Origin: Kumtagia sp964244725
GTDB taxonomy: Bacteria; Pseudomonadota; Alphaproteobacteria; Rhizobiales; Rhizobiaceae
Direction: 5' to 3'
Assembly (NCBI GenBank): GCA_964244725.1
Contig: CAXTJQ010000008.1
Span: forward strand, 121,231-185,230
Length of the DNA: 64,000 nucleotides
Under the pieces are notes generated by a model. It did no database searches. It worked only from the letters and a program-made list of their open reading frames with translations, and had not been told where the DNA came from. The translations under genes and the position numbers were made by a program. Within the stretch, counting starts at the first letter, position 1; the number at the start of each line of letters is the position of its first letter. This document shows positions 27,309 to 35,209 of the stretch, in pieces.

Positions 27309-28499
27309 ATGTCGCTTCCCCTGATCGCCCTGTTCATCGCCGCCTTCGCCTTCGGCACGACGGAGTTCGTCATCGCCGGCGTCCTGCCGCAAGTGGCTGC
27401 AGGCCTGCGCATATCCGTGCCGACTGCCGGGATACTCGTTTCAGGCTATGCCGTCGGCATCGCGGTCGGCGGCCCCTTGCTGACGCTCGCCACCGCCAGG
27501 CTGTCGCGCCGGACCTTGCTCATCCTGCTCACGGTCGTCTTCACGGCCGGACAGGCGGCTTGCGCGCTCGCGCCCGATTTCGCATCGATGCTTGCCCTGC
27601 GCGTCGCGACGGCGGTCGCCCACGGCGCCTATTTTGGCGTCGCCATGGTGGTGGCGGTCGGCCTCGTGCGGGAGGACCAGCGCGGCATGGCGGTGGCGCT
27701 GATCCTGTCGGGCCTGACGGTCTCCAACGTGATCGGCGTCCCGGCCGGGTCGGCGATCGGCGGCGTCTGGGGCTGGCGAGCGACGTTCTGGGCGATGTGC
27801 GCGCTCGGGGTCGTCGCGACGATCGCCGTCGCGGCGCTCGTTCCTTACGGAACCGGCGCGGCGACGCGGCCCACGGCCTTCATGCGCGAGGTGCGGGTGC
27901 TCGGCCGCCAGCAGGTCTGGACCTGCCTGATCGTCATGCTGATGCTGATGATCGGGCAGTTCGGGGTCTACACCTACATCACGCCGCTGCTGGAGGACGT
28001 GACGGGCCTGGACGCGGCGACCGTGCCGTGGGTGCTGCTGCTCAACGGCGTCGGCGCGACGCTCGGCGTGTTCCTCGGTGGGCGGCTCGCCGACTGGAAG
28101 CTGATGCCGTCGCTGATCGGCATGCTTTCGCTGCAGGCCGCCGTTCTCGCGCTGATCTATGCGGTGAGCCCCTATCCGCTGCCGATGGTCGCCGCGATCT
28201 TCCTGTGGGGAGGCCTCAACTTCGCCATCGGCACGCCGATCCAGACCCGCATCCTGCGCTGGACGAACGATGCGCCGAGCCTGGCGTCGTCGCTGATCCC
28301 CGCCGGCTTCAACGTCGGGATCGCGCTGGCCGTCTCGCTTGGCGCGGCGATGCTCAATGGCGGCCTCGGCTACCGCAGCCTGCCGCTCGCCGGCGCGTTC
28401 GCGATGGTCATTGCCGTCGGCGTCGCCGTCGCATCCTACGCCGTCGAGCGGCGCAGGGGCCAGTGTCCGCCGGAACCGCTGCCCCGCCCGGCCGAATAG
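27309..28499 (+). CDS. MFS transporter, DHA1/AraJ-like exporter
   Basis: The product has 396 residues and 12 predicted membrane helices. The N-terminus FGTTEFVIAGVLPQVAAGL and the motif SRRTLLILLTVVFTAGQAACA are typical of the sugar-efflux/drug DHA1 branch. Motif C-like GLTVSNVIGVPAGSAIGG appears in helix 5. The likely role is proton-driven export of small molecules; substrate unknown. The ATG at 27309 begins the first helix. It is convergent with the PLP-enzyme gene, stops six bases apart. Confidence 0.9.
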   Translation: MSLPLIALFIAAFAFGTTEFVIAGVLPQVAAGLRISVPTAGILVSGYAVGIAVGGPLLTLATARLSRRTLLILLTVVFTAGQAACALAPDFASMLALRVATAVAHGAYFGVAMVVAVGLVREDQRGMAVALILSGLTVSNVIGVPAGSAIGGVWGWRATFWAMCALGVVATIAVAALVPYGTGAATRPTAFMREVRVLGRQQVWTCLIVMLMLMIGQFGVYTYITPLLEDVTGLDAATVPWVLLLNGVGATLGVFLGGRLADWKLMPSLIGMLSLQAAVLALIYAVSPYPLPMVAAIFLWGGLNFAIGTPIQTRILRWTNDAPSLASSLIPAGFNVGIALAVSLGAAMLNGGLGYRSLPLAGAFAMVIAVGVAVASYAVERRRGQCPPEPLPRPAE

Positions 28500-28504
28500 G
28501 TCGG

Positions 28505-29659
28505 TCAGCGATGCGCGGTCAGCAACGCCGCGTCGAGGTCGGCGAAGAGATCGTCGGCATCCTCGATCCCGGTCGACAGGCGCAGAAGGTCGGGCGGGCA
28601 GGGGGAGCCCGGGCCTTCGATCGAGGCGCGGTGTTCGATCAAGCTCTCGACGCCGCCGAGCGACGTGGCGCGCTTGTAGAGGCCGACCTTGGCCGCCGCG
28701 CCGATCGCCGCCGTCTCGCCGCCGATCACCTGGATCGACAGCATGGATCCGAAGCCATTCTCCATCTGCCGCGCGGCGATGTCGTGGCCGGGATGCTGCG
28801 GCAGGCCGGGGTAAAGCACGCGGGCGACACAAGGGTGCGCCGTCAGCCTCTCCGCCAGCATCATCGCCGAGGCCGATTGCCGCTCCTGCCTGAGATGAAG
28901 GGTGCGCAGGCCGCGCATCAGCAGATAAGCCTCGAACGGCCCGAGGATGCAGCCGCTCGCGCTGCGCAGTCCCCGCACGCGATCCCAGAATTCGTCCGCC
29001 TCCCGGGCGCAAAGGACGCCAGCGACGACGTCGGAATGGCCGTTCAGAACCTTGGTCGCCGCGTGCATGACGATGTCGGCGCCGAGCGTCAGCGGCCGCG
29101 TGTGGACCGGCGAGGCGCAGGTCGAGTCGACCGCGAGCCTCGCGCCGGCGGCGTGGGCGATCCCGGCCGCCGCGGCGATGTCGGTGATCGTCCACAGCGG
29201 GTTGGACGGGGTCTCGATCCAGACCAGCTTCGTCGCCCCGGGCCTGACCGCGCTTCTCAGCGCCGCCAGATCGTCCGTCTCCGCGAAGTCGACGGCGACG
29301 CCCCAGCGCGTCGCCTCCGTCTGCAGCCATTTGCGCAGGCCCCAATACATCACCTTCGACGCGACCACATGATCCCCCGGCGAGAGCGTCTGGAACAGCG
29401 TCGTGGCGGCCGCCATGCCGGAGCCGAACAGCAGCGCGCCGGCGCCCGCATCCTCCAGCATGGCGATGACGCTTTCGGCCTCGCGAACCGTCAGATTGTC
29501 CGGCCGTCCGTAGACGAATCCCGAGGAATATCCGTTGTCGGCATCGCGCAGATAGGTCGTGGCGACATGGATCGGCGGAATGATCGCCCGCGTCGCCGGG
29601 TCGATCTTGCCGAGCGCCTGCGCGGCGAGGCTGCGCTTTGACCAGGTCCGCTCGCTCAT
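28505..29659 (-). CDS. Trans-sulfuration PLP enzyme (cystathionine gamma-synthase/lyase family)
   Basis: The product has 384 residues. It is a Cys/Met-metabolism PLP enzyme: YGRPDNLTVREAESVIAMLE near the N-terminus, the GSGMAAATTLFQTLSPGDHV block, WIETPSNPLWTITDIAAAA, and the PLP Lys in VMHAATKVLNGHSDVVAGV. The C-terminal domain ends with RLSTGIEDADDLFADLDAA. Which reaction it catalyses (cystathionine synthesis, cystathionine cleavage, or homocysteine-type elimination) cannot be told from motifs. The Tyr of the common YxxxTxY start is present as ATTYLRDAD. Confidence 0.92.
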   Translation of the reverse strand: MSERTWSKRSLAAQALGKIDPATRAIIPPIHVATTYLRDADNGYSSGFVYGRPDNLTVREAESVIAMLEDAGAGALLFGSGMAAATTLFQTLSPGDHVVASKVMYWGLRKWLQTEATRWGVAVDFAETDDLAALRSAVRPGATKLVWIETPSNPLWTITDIAAAAGIAHAAGARLAVDSTCASPVHTRPLTLGADIVMHAATKVLNGHSDVVAGVLCAREADEFWDRVRGLRSASGCILGPFEAYLLMRGLRTLHLRQERQSASAMMLAERLTAHPCVARVLYPGLPQHPGHDIAARQMENGFGSMLSIQVIGGETAAIGAAAKVGLYKRATSLGGVESLIEHRASIEGPGSPCPPDLLRLSTGIEDADDLFADLDAALLTAHR

Positions 29660-29875
29660 GTCGGTCGTCTCCAGGGCTGCCGGTTCGCGGACCGGGAGTC
29701 CGCTCCGCGCCTCGTCTATAGCGCGAAGCCGGTGCCCGCGTCATGGCGCGACGCGATCATCGATGGCCGCCGCTCTTCCTTTGTCATTGTCCGGTTGCGA
29801 ATTTCCGGGCATGGTCGGGCGGACAGTCTTTGCGCCGGCGAGCGCTTTCCCAGTCTTCAACCTTGGGAGATTTGA

Positions 29876-30652
29876 ATGTCCAAGCAGCAGGCGCTCGACG
29901 CGCTCGACATTTTCGACAAGGGCTCGCTGCAGGCGTTCAAGACGCTCGATCGCGCCAAGGTTTCCAAGGATCTGCGCGACAGGGTCGCGAACCCCTATCT
30001 GATCAACCAGGGGACCAAGGCAGGCATATGCGGGCCGGCGTCGATCGCCTTCGAAATCATGCGGGCGCGGCCCTTCACCTATGTCAGCGCCGCGACGCGG
30101 CTTTTCAACCTCGGCGTCGGGATGATCGGCGACTGGAAGATCGCGCCCGACGACGACCTCCTGAAGGCCACCTGCCCGACGACGGTCGCCCAGGGCGACT
30201 GGGTGATGCTCGCCAGCATCCGCGATTCCGAGAACTGGATGATGGATTTTCACGACGAAAACGACAATTACTCGTCGAGCTCGACGCTCGGCGAAATCGA
30301 ATCATGGATGAAGAAGGCGGGCTTCTCCGAGGTCGTCAGCGAGGAGGGGATCACCAACATCTTCGACAAGACGGATATGTTCAAGAATGCCGTCCAGAAA
30401 TATGCCGACGGCTTTCACGTGATCCTGAGGATCAACGCGAGCTGCATCGATTCCGGCATTCCCTCCGCGCCGATCGCCGGCAACCATGTGGTGGTGATGG
30501 TCGGTTCCTGCGCGATCCCGGCCAAGAAGGAGGACGCGATCCTGATTCCGATCTACACATGGGGCAAGAGCATGAACCTGCCGCGCACCGGCGGCCTGAC
30601 ATACGGCCAGTTCCTCGACCAGTTCTTCGGCTACGCCGCCGCCAAGTACTGA
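29876..30652 (+). CDS. Papain-like-fold cysteine protein, possible effector
   Basis: The product has 258 residues. No signal peptide or membrane helix is present. A papain-like arrangement can be read: Gln45 in LINQGTKAGICGPASIAF as oxyanion residue, Cys52 in the same block as nucleophile, His204 in IAGNHVVVMVG and the YTWG at 227-230 after it. The NQG...CGPA block resembles cysteine-peptidase-like domains I have seen in predicted polymorphic toxins, but I cannot name a family. The substrate (peptide, peptidoglycan stem or ubiquitin-like) is unknown. A GGGAG ribosome site precedes the ATG. No adjacent immunity gene is seen. Confidence 0.75.
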   Translation: MSKQQALDALDIFDKGSLQAFKTLDRAKVSKDLRDRVANPYLINQGTKAGICGPASIAFEIMRARPFTYVSAATRLFNLGVGMIGDWKIAPDDDLLKATCPTTVAQGDWVMLASIRDSENWMMDFHDENDNYSSSSTLGEIESWMKKAGFSEVVSEEGITNIFDKTDMFKNAVQKYADGFHVILRINASCIDSGIPSAPIAGNHVVVMVGSCAIPAKKEDAILIPIYTWGKSMNLPRTGGLTYGQFLDQFFGYAAAKY

Positions 30653-30659
30653 ACGGCGA

Positions 30660-31109
30660 TCACTGCAGCAGCGATTTCACGACCCCGCTCGCCTTGCCGA
30701 AATCCATCCGGCCGGCGAACTTGTCCTTCAGCGCCGCCATAACGCGGCCCATATCGCGCAGGCCCGAGGCGCCGAGTTCGGCGATCACGGTCTTGCAGGC
30801 TTCGCGCGCCTCGTCGTCGCTCATCTGCGTCGGCATGTAGGCGCGGATGATCGCGATCTCGGAGCGTTCCTTTTCCGCGAGTTCAGGCCGCGCGCCTTGT
30901 TCAAAAGCCAGCGCCGATTCCTCGCGCTGCTTCACGAGCTTGGCGAGGATCTGCAGGATTTCCTCGTCGCCGGCCGGCGGCTTGCCGACGCCGCGATTGG
31001 CGATGTCGCGATCCTGGATCGCCGCGCTGACCATGCCGAGCGTCGATACGCGCTCCCTGTCCTGCGCCTTGCGGGCCGACTTCAGAGCGTCCGTAAGAGT
31101 CTGGCGCAT
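30660..31109 (-). CDS. GatB/YqeY-domain protein
   Basis: The product has 149 residues, the usual length. MRQTLTDALKSARKAQDRER, the RGVGKPPAGDEEILQILAKL core and IAIIRAYMPTQMSDDEAREA, followed by MGRVMAALKDKFAGRMDFGK, define the YqeY family, related to the tRNA-binding tail of GatB. The function is uncertain; a link to tRNA-dependent amidation is assumed from homology. It is divergent from carA, the common arrangement in Rhizobiales. Confidence 0.92.
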   Translation of the reverse strand: MRQTLTDALKSARKAQDRERVSTLGMVSAAIQDRDIANRGVGKPPAGDEEILQILAKLVKQREESALAFEQGARPELAEKERSEIAIIRAYMPTQMSDDEAREACKTVIAELGASGLRDMGRVMAALKDKFAGRMDFGKASGVVKSLLQ

Positions 31110-31312
31110 TGTCGTTGTCCTTTTCCGATCCAAATTCTGAAATCAAGCGGCGCGCGTTGACCCGGCAGGGGCCTTGCCGTAGAGGCCTGACCTTGCACGG
31201 ATTGGAATAGGAACCGCCGCCGTACCGGCTTGCGCCTCGAACTGCGGCATGGCTCGCGCCATATGGCCCGACCCGGGCTTGGGTTCAAGCGCCGGCTGGC
31301 GAAGGAGAGACA

Positions 31313-32515
31313 ATGGCTGCGCCGACCGCCCCCTGGACGACGGACGATCCGACGGCCCTCCTCGTGCTGGCGGATGGCACGGTCATCGAGGGCAGGGGCC
31401 TCGGCTCGGTCGGCAGCGCGGTGGCGGAAGTGTGTTTCAACACCGCCCTGACCGGCTACCAGGAAATCCTGACCGATCCGTCCTACGCGGGGCAGATCGT
31501 GACCTTCACCTTCCCGCATATCGGCAATATCGGCGTCAACGACGAGGACGTCGAGGACCTGAACCCGGCGGCTCGCGCGGGCGCGGTCGGCGCTGTCCTT
31601 CGCGCCGATGTCACCCGTCCGTCGAACTACCGCGCGGCGGGCGATCTTGACGCATGGCTCAAGCGGCGCGGCATCGTGGCGATCAGCGGCGTCGACACCC
31701 GCGCGCTCACGGCGCTGATCCGGCAGAAGGGCGCGCCGAACGCGGTGATCGCTCATGCGCCGGACGGCAAGTTCGATGTTGAGAACCTGAAGGCGCGCGC
31801 GAGGGCCTGGTCGGGTCTTCTCGGCCTCGATCTGGCCCGGGACGTGACTTCGGGCCAATCCGCCGTCTGGAGCGAGACGCCGTGGATCTGGAATGACGGC
31901 TATGGCGAGCAGGACGCGCCGACCATGCATGTCGTGGCGATCGACTATGGCGTGAAGCGCAACATCCTGCGGCTGATCTCCGGGCTCGGCGCGAAAGTCA
32001 CCGTCGTGCCGGCGTCGATGAGCGCCGAGGATATCCTGGCTTTCGAGCCGGACGGCATCTTCCTGTCCAACGGCCCGGGCGACCCGGCGGCGACCGGCGA
32101 CTATGCGGTTCCGGTGATCCAGGACCTGCTCGAAACGGACATTCCGGTCTTCGGCATCTGCCTCGGCCACCAGATGCTGGCGCTGGCGGTCGGGGCCAGG
32201 ACGATGAAGATGCACCAGGGCCACCACGGCGCCAACCACCCGGTCAAGGACCATACGACCGGCAAGGTCGAGATCGTGTCGATGAACCACGGTTTCGCGG
32301 TCGATGGCGATACGCTGCCGCACGGCGTCGAGGAGACACACGTGTCGCTGTTCGACGGCTCGAATTGCGGCATCGCGGTCACCGGCAAGCCGGTGTTTTC
32401 GGTCCAGCATCACCCAGAGGCCTCGCCCGGCCCGCAGGATTCGCACTATCTGTTCCGGCGCTTCGTCAATCTGATCCACGAGCGGCGCGGTGAGCCGGGC
32501 GTCGCCGAGCGGTAG
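31313..32515 (+). CDS. carA: Carbamoyl-phosphate synthase small subunit (glutaminase)
   Basis: The product has 400 residues. The N-terminal small-subunit domain (CFNTALTGYQEILTDPSYAG) is followed by a class I glutamine amidotransferase: nucleophile Cys in FGICLGHQMLALAVG, catalytic His/Glu in VQHHPEASPGPQDS. It supplies ammonia to CarB for carbamoyl phosphate, feeding arginine and pyrimidine synthesis. The partner carB is not adjacent but lies about 17 kb downstream on the same strand (49873), a common situation in Rhizobiales. An AGGAGAGA ribosome site precedes the ATG. Confidence 0.97.
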   Translation: MAAPTAPWTTDDPTALLVLADGTVIEGRGLGSVGSAVAEVCFNTALTGYQEILTDPSYAGQIVTFTFPHIGNIGVNDEDVEDLNPAARAGAVGAVLRADVTRPSNYRAAGDLDAWLKRRGIVAISGVDTRALTALIRQKGAPNAVIAHAPDGKFDVENLKARARAWSGLLGLDLARDVTSGQSAVWSETPWIWNDGYGEQDAPTMHVVAIDYGVKRNILRLISGLGAKVTVVPASMSAEDILAFEPDGIFLSNGPGDPAATGDYAVPVIQDLLETDIPVFGICLGHQMLALAVGARTMKMHQGHHGANHPVKDHTTGKVEIVSMNHGFAVDGDTLPHGVEETHVSLFDGSNCGIAVTGKPVFSVQHHPEASPGPQDSHYLFRRFVNLIHERRGEPGVAER

Positions 32516-32517
32516 AG

Positions 32518-32548
32518 GTGCGGATCAGGACGCTATCCTGATCCGCAC
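32518..32548. terminator. Perfect inverted repeat between carA and the TadG-like gene
   Basis: GTGCGGATCAGGA and TCCTGATCCGCAC form a perfect 13-bp stem around a 5-base loop, spanning the convergent stop codons of carA (ends 32515) and the TadG-like gene (ends 32525). It has no T run, but the location suggests a bidirectional terminator or 3'-end processing signal. Confidence 0.5.
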
Positions 32549-34084
32549 GATGCGATCCTGGATCACCTTGAAGGCTTCGTCGAGTTGCGTTCGCGAAGGC
32601 ACGTCGATGAAGTGCGCCTCGTCGGTGGCGCAGTCCTTGAGCATATAGCCGGTCGCCATATCCGGCTCCTCCAGACGGATGGTGAAGATTTCAATTCCGT
32701 CGGCCTTGGCGTTGTTGCAGGCCGCCAAGGTCTTGTCGTTCATCAGGTCGTTCGCAGTGGGCGCGCCCGCGCTGGTGACGCCGAGCCGGCCATCGACCAG
32801 GAAGCCGAAACTGGAGTAGTTCGAGCCCAACGGGTTGGGCCTGACGCCGATCTCGTTCTTGCCGTCGGTAAGGACGATCATGATCTTTCTGAGGTCTTCC
32901 GCCGCAGGCTTTCCTTCGGTGAAGGGTTCGCGCGGGGACAGGACCCGCCAACCCCACATGACGCCCTCGAGTATGTTGGTATTGCCGGCTGCGTTCAATT
33001 TGCCGACGCTCGCGCGCAGGATTGAGAGGTCGCTTGTGAGCGGCGTAATCGGCTGGCTGTTGCAGCCGGCGCCCGGCCCTTTCGTTTCCGCGGTAGTTCC
33101 GAGGGTCACAGGCGTCAGTACATCGACGCCAAGGATGTCCTGAACGCCGTATTTCGCGGTCTTCGCGATCTTTGCCGGAACGCTCTTGTCCACGGGATCC
33201 AGTGCGGAGACGATGTAGGAATTGCCGTAAAGCGCGGGATTGTCGCCTTCGTCGATGCTCAAGGCCGGTACGAAAAGCGTTTCGGGTTTTTTTGCTACGG
33301 GCGCGATATCGGCCACATCGTAGGCATTCTTTTTGTCTGGAGCGCGAGTTTCAACGCAACCGGGCCATTTCCGGCCGATATTGTTATACACCTCGAAGCG
33401 GCTCGTCCCATCCTTGAGTTCGACCTGTTCGATTTTTGTTTTGCCTTCGATGTCCAGCCACCACGCGCCTGTCTTTTTGTCGACTTTTCCTTTTTTGTCG
33501 AAGCTAGGGGCATATTGGGGGCCTACGTTGACAAACGCCGCAAAGGGCACCATCGCCATTTTCAAGCGTTCGGGAGGAGTCGAGGCCGAGAGGTCATCGA
33601 TCAAGCCGGTGGCCGCGTCTTTTAACGAAGCAATCTTGCCGCCCGCCATGGAGCCGGTGGTGTCGAGGACCAGGCCGATTTCGTATTTGGCGTAGGCGAT
33701 GTCCGCGGACGATGTCGCGACGACCGGCCAGGTGGCGCGGCCGACAGCGCCGCCGAAAGCAAGGCTTGTGCGCGAATCGACACCGAGGTCGACGCGTGTG
33801 CCCCGTCGCGTGATGTTGATATTGGTGAGCGTGAGGTCGAAATTGCCGGCCAAAAACTGTTGCGCGATCTTGGCGGCCTTCTCGTCGGTAAGCGCCTCGC
33901 CCTCGCGCGCTATGGCCAGCACGGCGGCGTCCGCGGCCTGCTGCAATTCATTGTGCTTGCGCGAGATGTTGGAGGCATCGATGGCCAGTCCCGTGCCGAG
34001 GATCAGAGGCAGGATCAGGACGGCGGTCATCATGGCGTAGTTGCCGCGCTCGTCGCGAATGAAACGTCTGGCCATGCTCGTCAT
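32525..34084 (-). CDS. TadG-like pilus protein with von Willebrand A domain
   Basis: The product has 519 residues. The N-terminal TadE/TadG-type segment (FIRDERGNYAMMTAVLILPL, then ILGTGLAIDASN) is a single membrane anchor, followed by a VWA domain whose MIDAS begins VLDTTGSMAGGKIASL and continues with IMIVLTDGKNEIG. Such proteins belong to Flp/Tad pilus systems or act as free surface VWA proteins. No other tad gene is in the window, so the assignment to a pilus is uncertain. The start at 34084 (MTSMARRF) follows a GGGGAG. Several stretches are less GC-rich than the neighbours. Confidence 0.85.
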   Translation of the reverse strand: MTSMARRFIRDERGNYAMMTAVLILPLILGTGLAIDASNISRKHNELQQAADAAVLAIAREGEALTDEKAAKIAQQFLAGNFDLTLTNINITRRGTRVDLGVDSRTSLAFGGAVGRATWPVVATSSADIAYAKYEIGLVLDTTGSMAGGKIASLKDAATGLIDDLSASTPPERLKMAMVPFAAFVNVGPQYAPSFDKKGKVDKKTGAWWLDIEGKTKIEQVELKDGTSRFEVYNNIGRKWPGCVETRAPDKKNAYDVADIAPVAKKPETLFVPALSIDEGDNPALYGNSYIVSALDPVDKSVPAKIAKTAKYGVQDILGVDVLTPVTLGTTAETKGPGAGCNSQPITPLTSDLSILRASVGKLNAAGNTNILEGVMWGWRVLSPREPFTEGKPAAEDLRKIMIVLTDGKNEIGVRPNPLGSNYSSFGFLVDGRLGVTSAGAPTANDLMNDKTLAACNNAKADGIEIFTIRLEEPDMATGYMLKDCATDEAHFIDVPSRTQLDEAFKVIQDRIVRIRIAS

Positions 34085-34183
34085 GACAGCTCCCCGGATT
34101 GATCGGGGAAAGCAATATCATCGACGGTTTAACGGACCTGCGCGGCCGAAGGCCCAAGTTTAGCGACGGTCTATACGGTTCGT

Positions 34184-35101
34184 TTACACAGGGTTGTTGA
34201 ACGTATCGCAGTCCGACAGCTTTCCGCTCTTGAAACCCGCCGAGAACCATTTCGACCGCTGCGCGCTGGTGCCATGGTTGAAGCTTTCGGGCACGACGTA
34301 GCCCTGGCTGCGCTTCTGCAGCGTATCATCGCCGATCTGCGTGGCTGCGTTGAGCGCCTCCTGCAGGTCGCCCTTTTCCAGAATTCCCTTCTGGTCCGTG
34401 AAATGGCCCCACACGCCAGCGAAACAGTCGGCCTGCAATTCGACCCGCACCGACATGGCGTTCGCGTCGGCTTCCGACATGCCCTGGCGCGCTTCGTTGA
34501 ACTTCGGCAGGATGCCGGTGAGATTCTGGACATGGTGTCCAACCTCGTGGGCAATGACATAAGCCTGCGCGAAGTCGCCAGACGCGCCGAACTGCCGCTC
34601 GAGCTGATCGAAGAAGGCGGTGTCGAGATAGACCTTACGGTCGTTGGGGCAGTAGAACGGGCCGGACGCGGATGTCGCGTAGCCGCAGGCCGACGAGATG
34701 GCGCCGCTGAACATCGTCAGCTTCGGCTCTTCATAGGTCTGGCCCTCGGCCTTGAAGATGCCGTTCCACACGTCCTCCGTTTCGGCCAGCACCGTGCCGA
34801 CGAACTGCTTCATCTCGTCGCTGGCCGGAGCCTGGCCTTCGCTGACCTGGCCGTCGCCGCCCGGGTTCGCGGACTGGCCCTGCGACAGCAGCTCGAGCGG
34901 ATCGATGCCGCAGGCCCTAAGCACGAAGAAGAGGATGACGAGGATGACGATGCCCGAGATGCCGCCGCCGCTCGCGCCGCGTCCCATCGGGATGCGAAAG
35001 CCGCCCGGCCTGCCGAAGCTGCCTCCCGCCCCGTCGCCCAGCCCGCCGCCGCCGCGCGCGTCCTCGACATTGTTGCTTTGTCTGCGACCCTTCCAGAGCA
35101 T
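34184..35101 (-). CDS. Neutral zinc metallopeptidase (YpfJ/UPF0699 family)
   Basis: The product has 305 residues. A Gly-rich N-terminus (EDARGGGGLGDGAGGSFGRP) is followed by one membrane helix (SGIVILVILFFVLRACGI), then a periplasmic zinc-peptidase domain with the HEXXH motif in AYVIAHEVGHHVQNLTGI and downstream SEADANAMSVRVELQADCFA. The natural substrate is unknown. The ATG at 35101 is preceded by GGAG six bases away; longer starts lack a ribosome site. It is downstream of the GGDEF-EAL gene on the same strand, about 110 bases apart. Confidence 0.92.
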   Translation of the reverse strand: MLWKGRRQSNNVEDARGGGGLGDGAGGSFGRPGGFRIPMGRGASGGGISGIVILVILFFVLRACGIDPLELLSQGQSANPGGDGQVSEGQAPASDEMKQFVGTVLAETEDVWNGIFKAEGQTYEEPKLTMFSGAISSACGYATSASGPFYCPNDRKVYLDTAFFDQLERQFGASGDFAQAYVIAHEVGHHVQNLTGILPKFNEARQGMSEADANAMSVRVELQADCFAGVWGHFTDQKGILEKGDLQEALNAATQIGDDTLQKRSQGYVVPESFNHGTSAQRSKWFSAGFKSGKLSDCDTFNNPV

Positions 35102-35209
35102 GAAGGTCTCCATCCGCCTGCATCGGCCGGCAAAAAGCGCCGGCGTCATCAAACCGGAAACTATCCGATCGGTTGCAGCAAGTCACAGATATTCGGGAAG
35201 CTGGTCCGC

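Noticed and set aside
27441..29744. 767-codon minus-strand frame across the MFS and PLP-enzyme region
   Set aside because: It is a shadow of the real MFS transporter (other strand) and the real PLP enzyme (other frame); the product shows no recognisable domain.
32525..34084. Complete Tad pilus locus
   Set aside because: Only one TadG-like gene is seen; no ATPase, prepilin peptidase or secretin genes are in the window.
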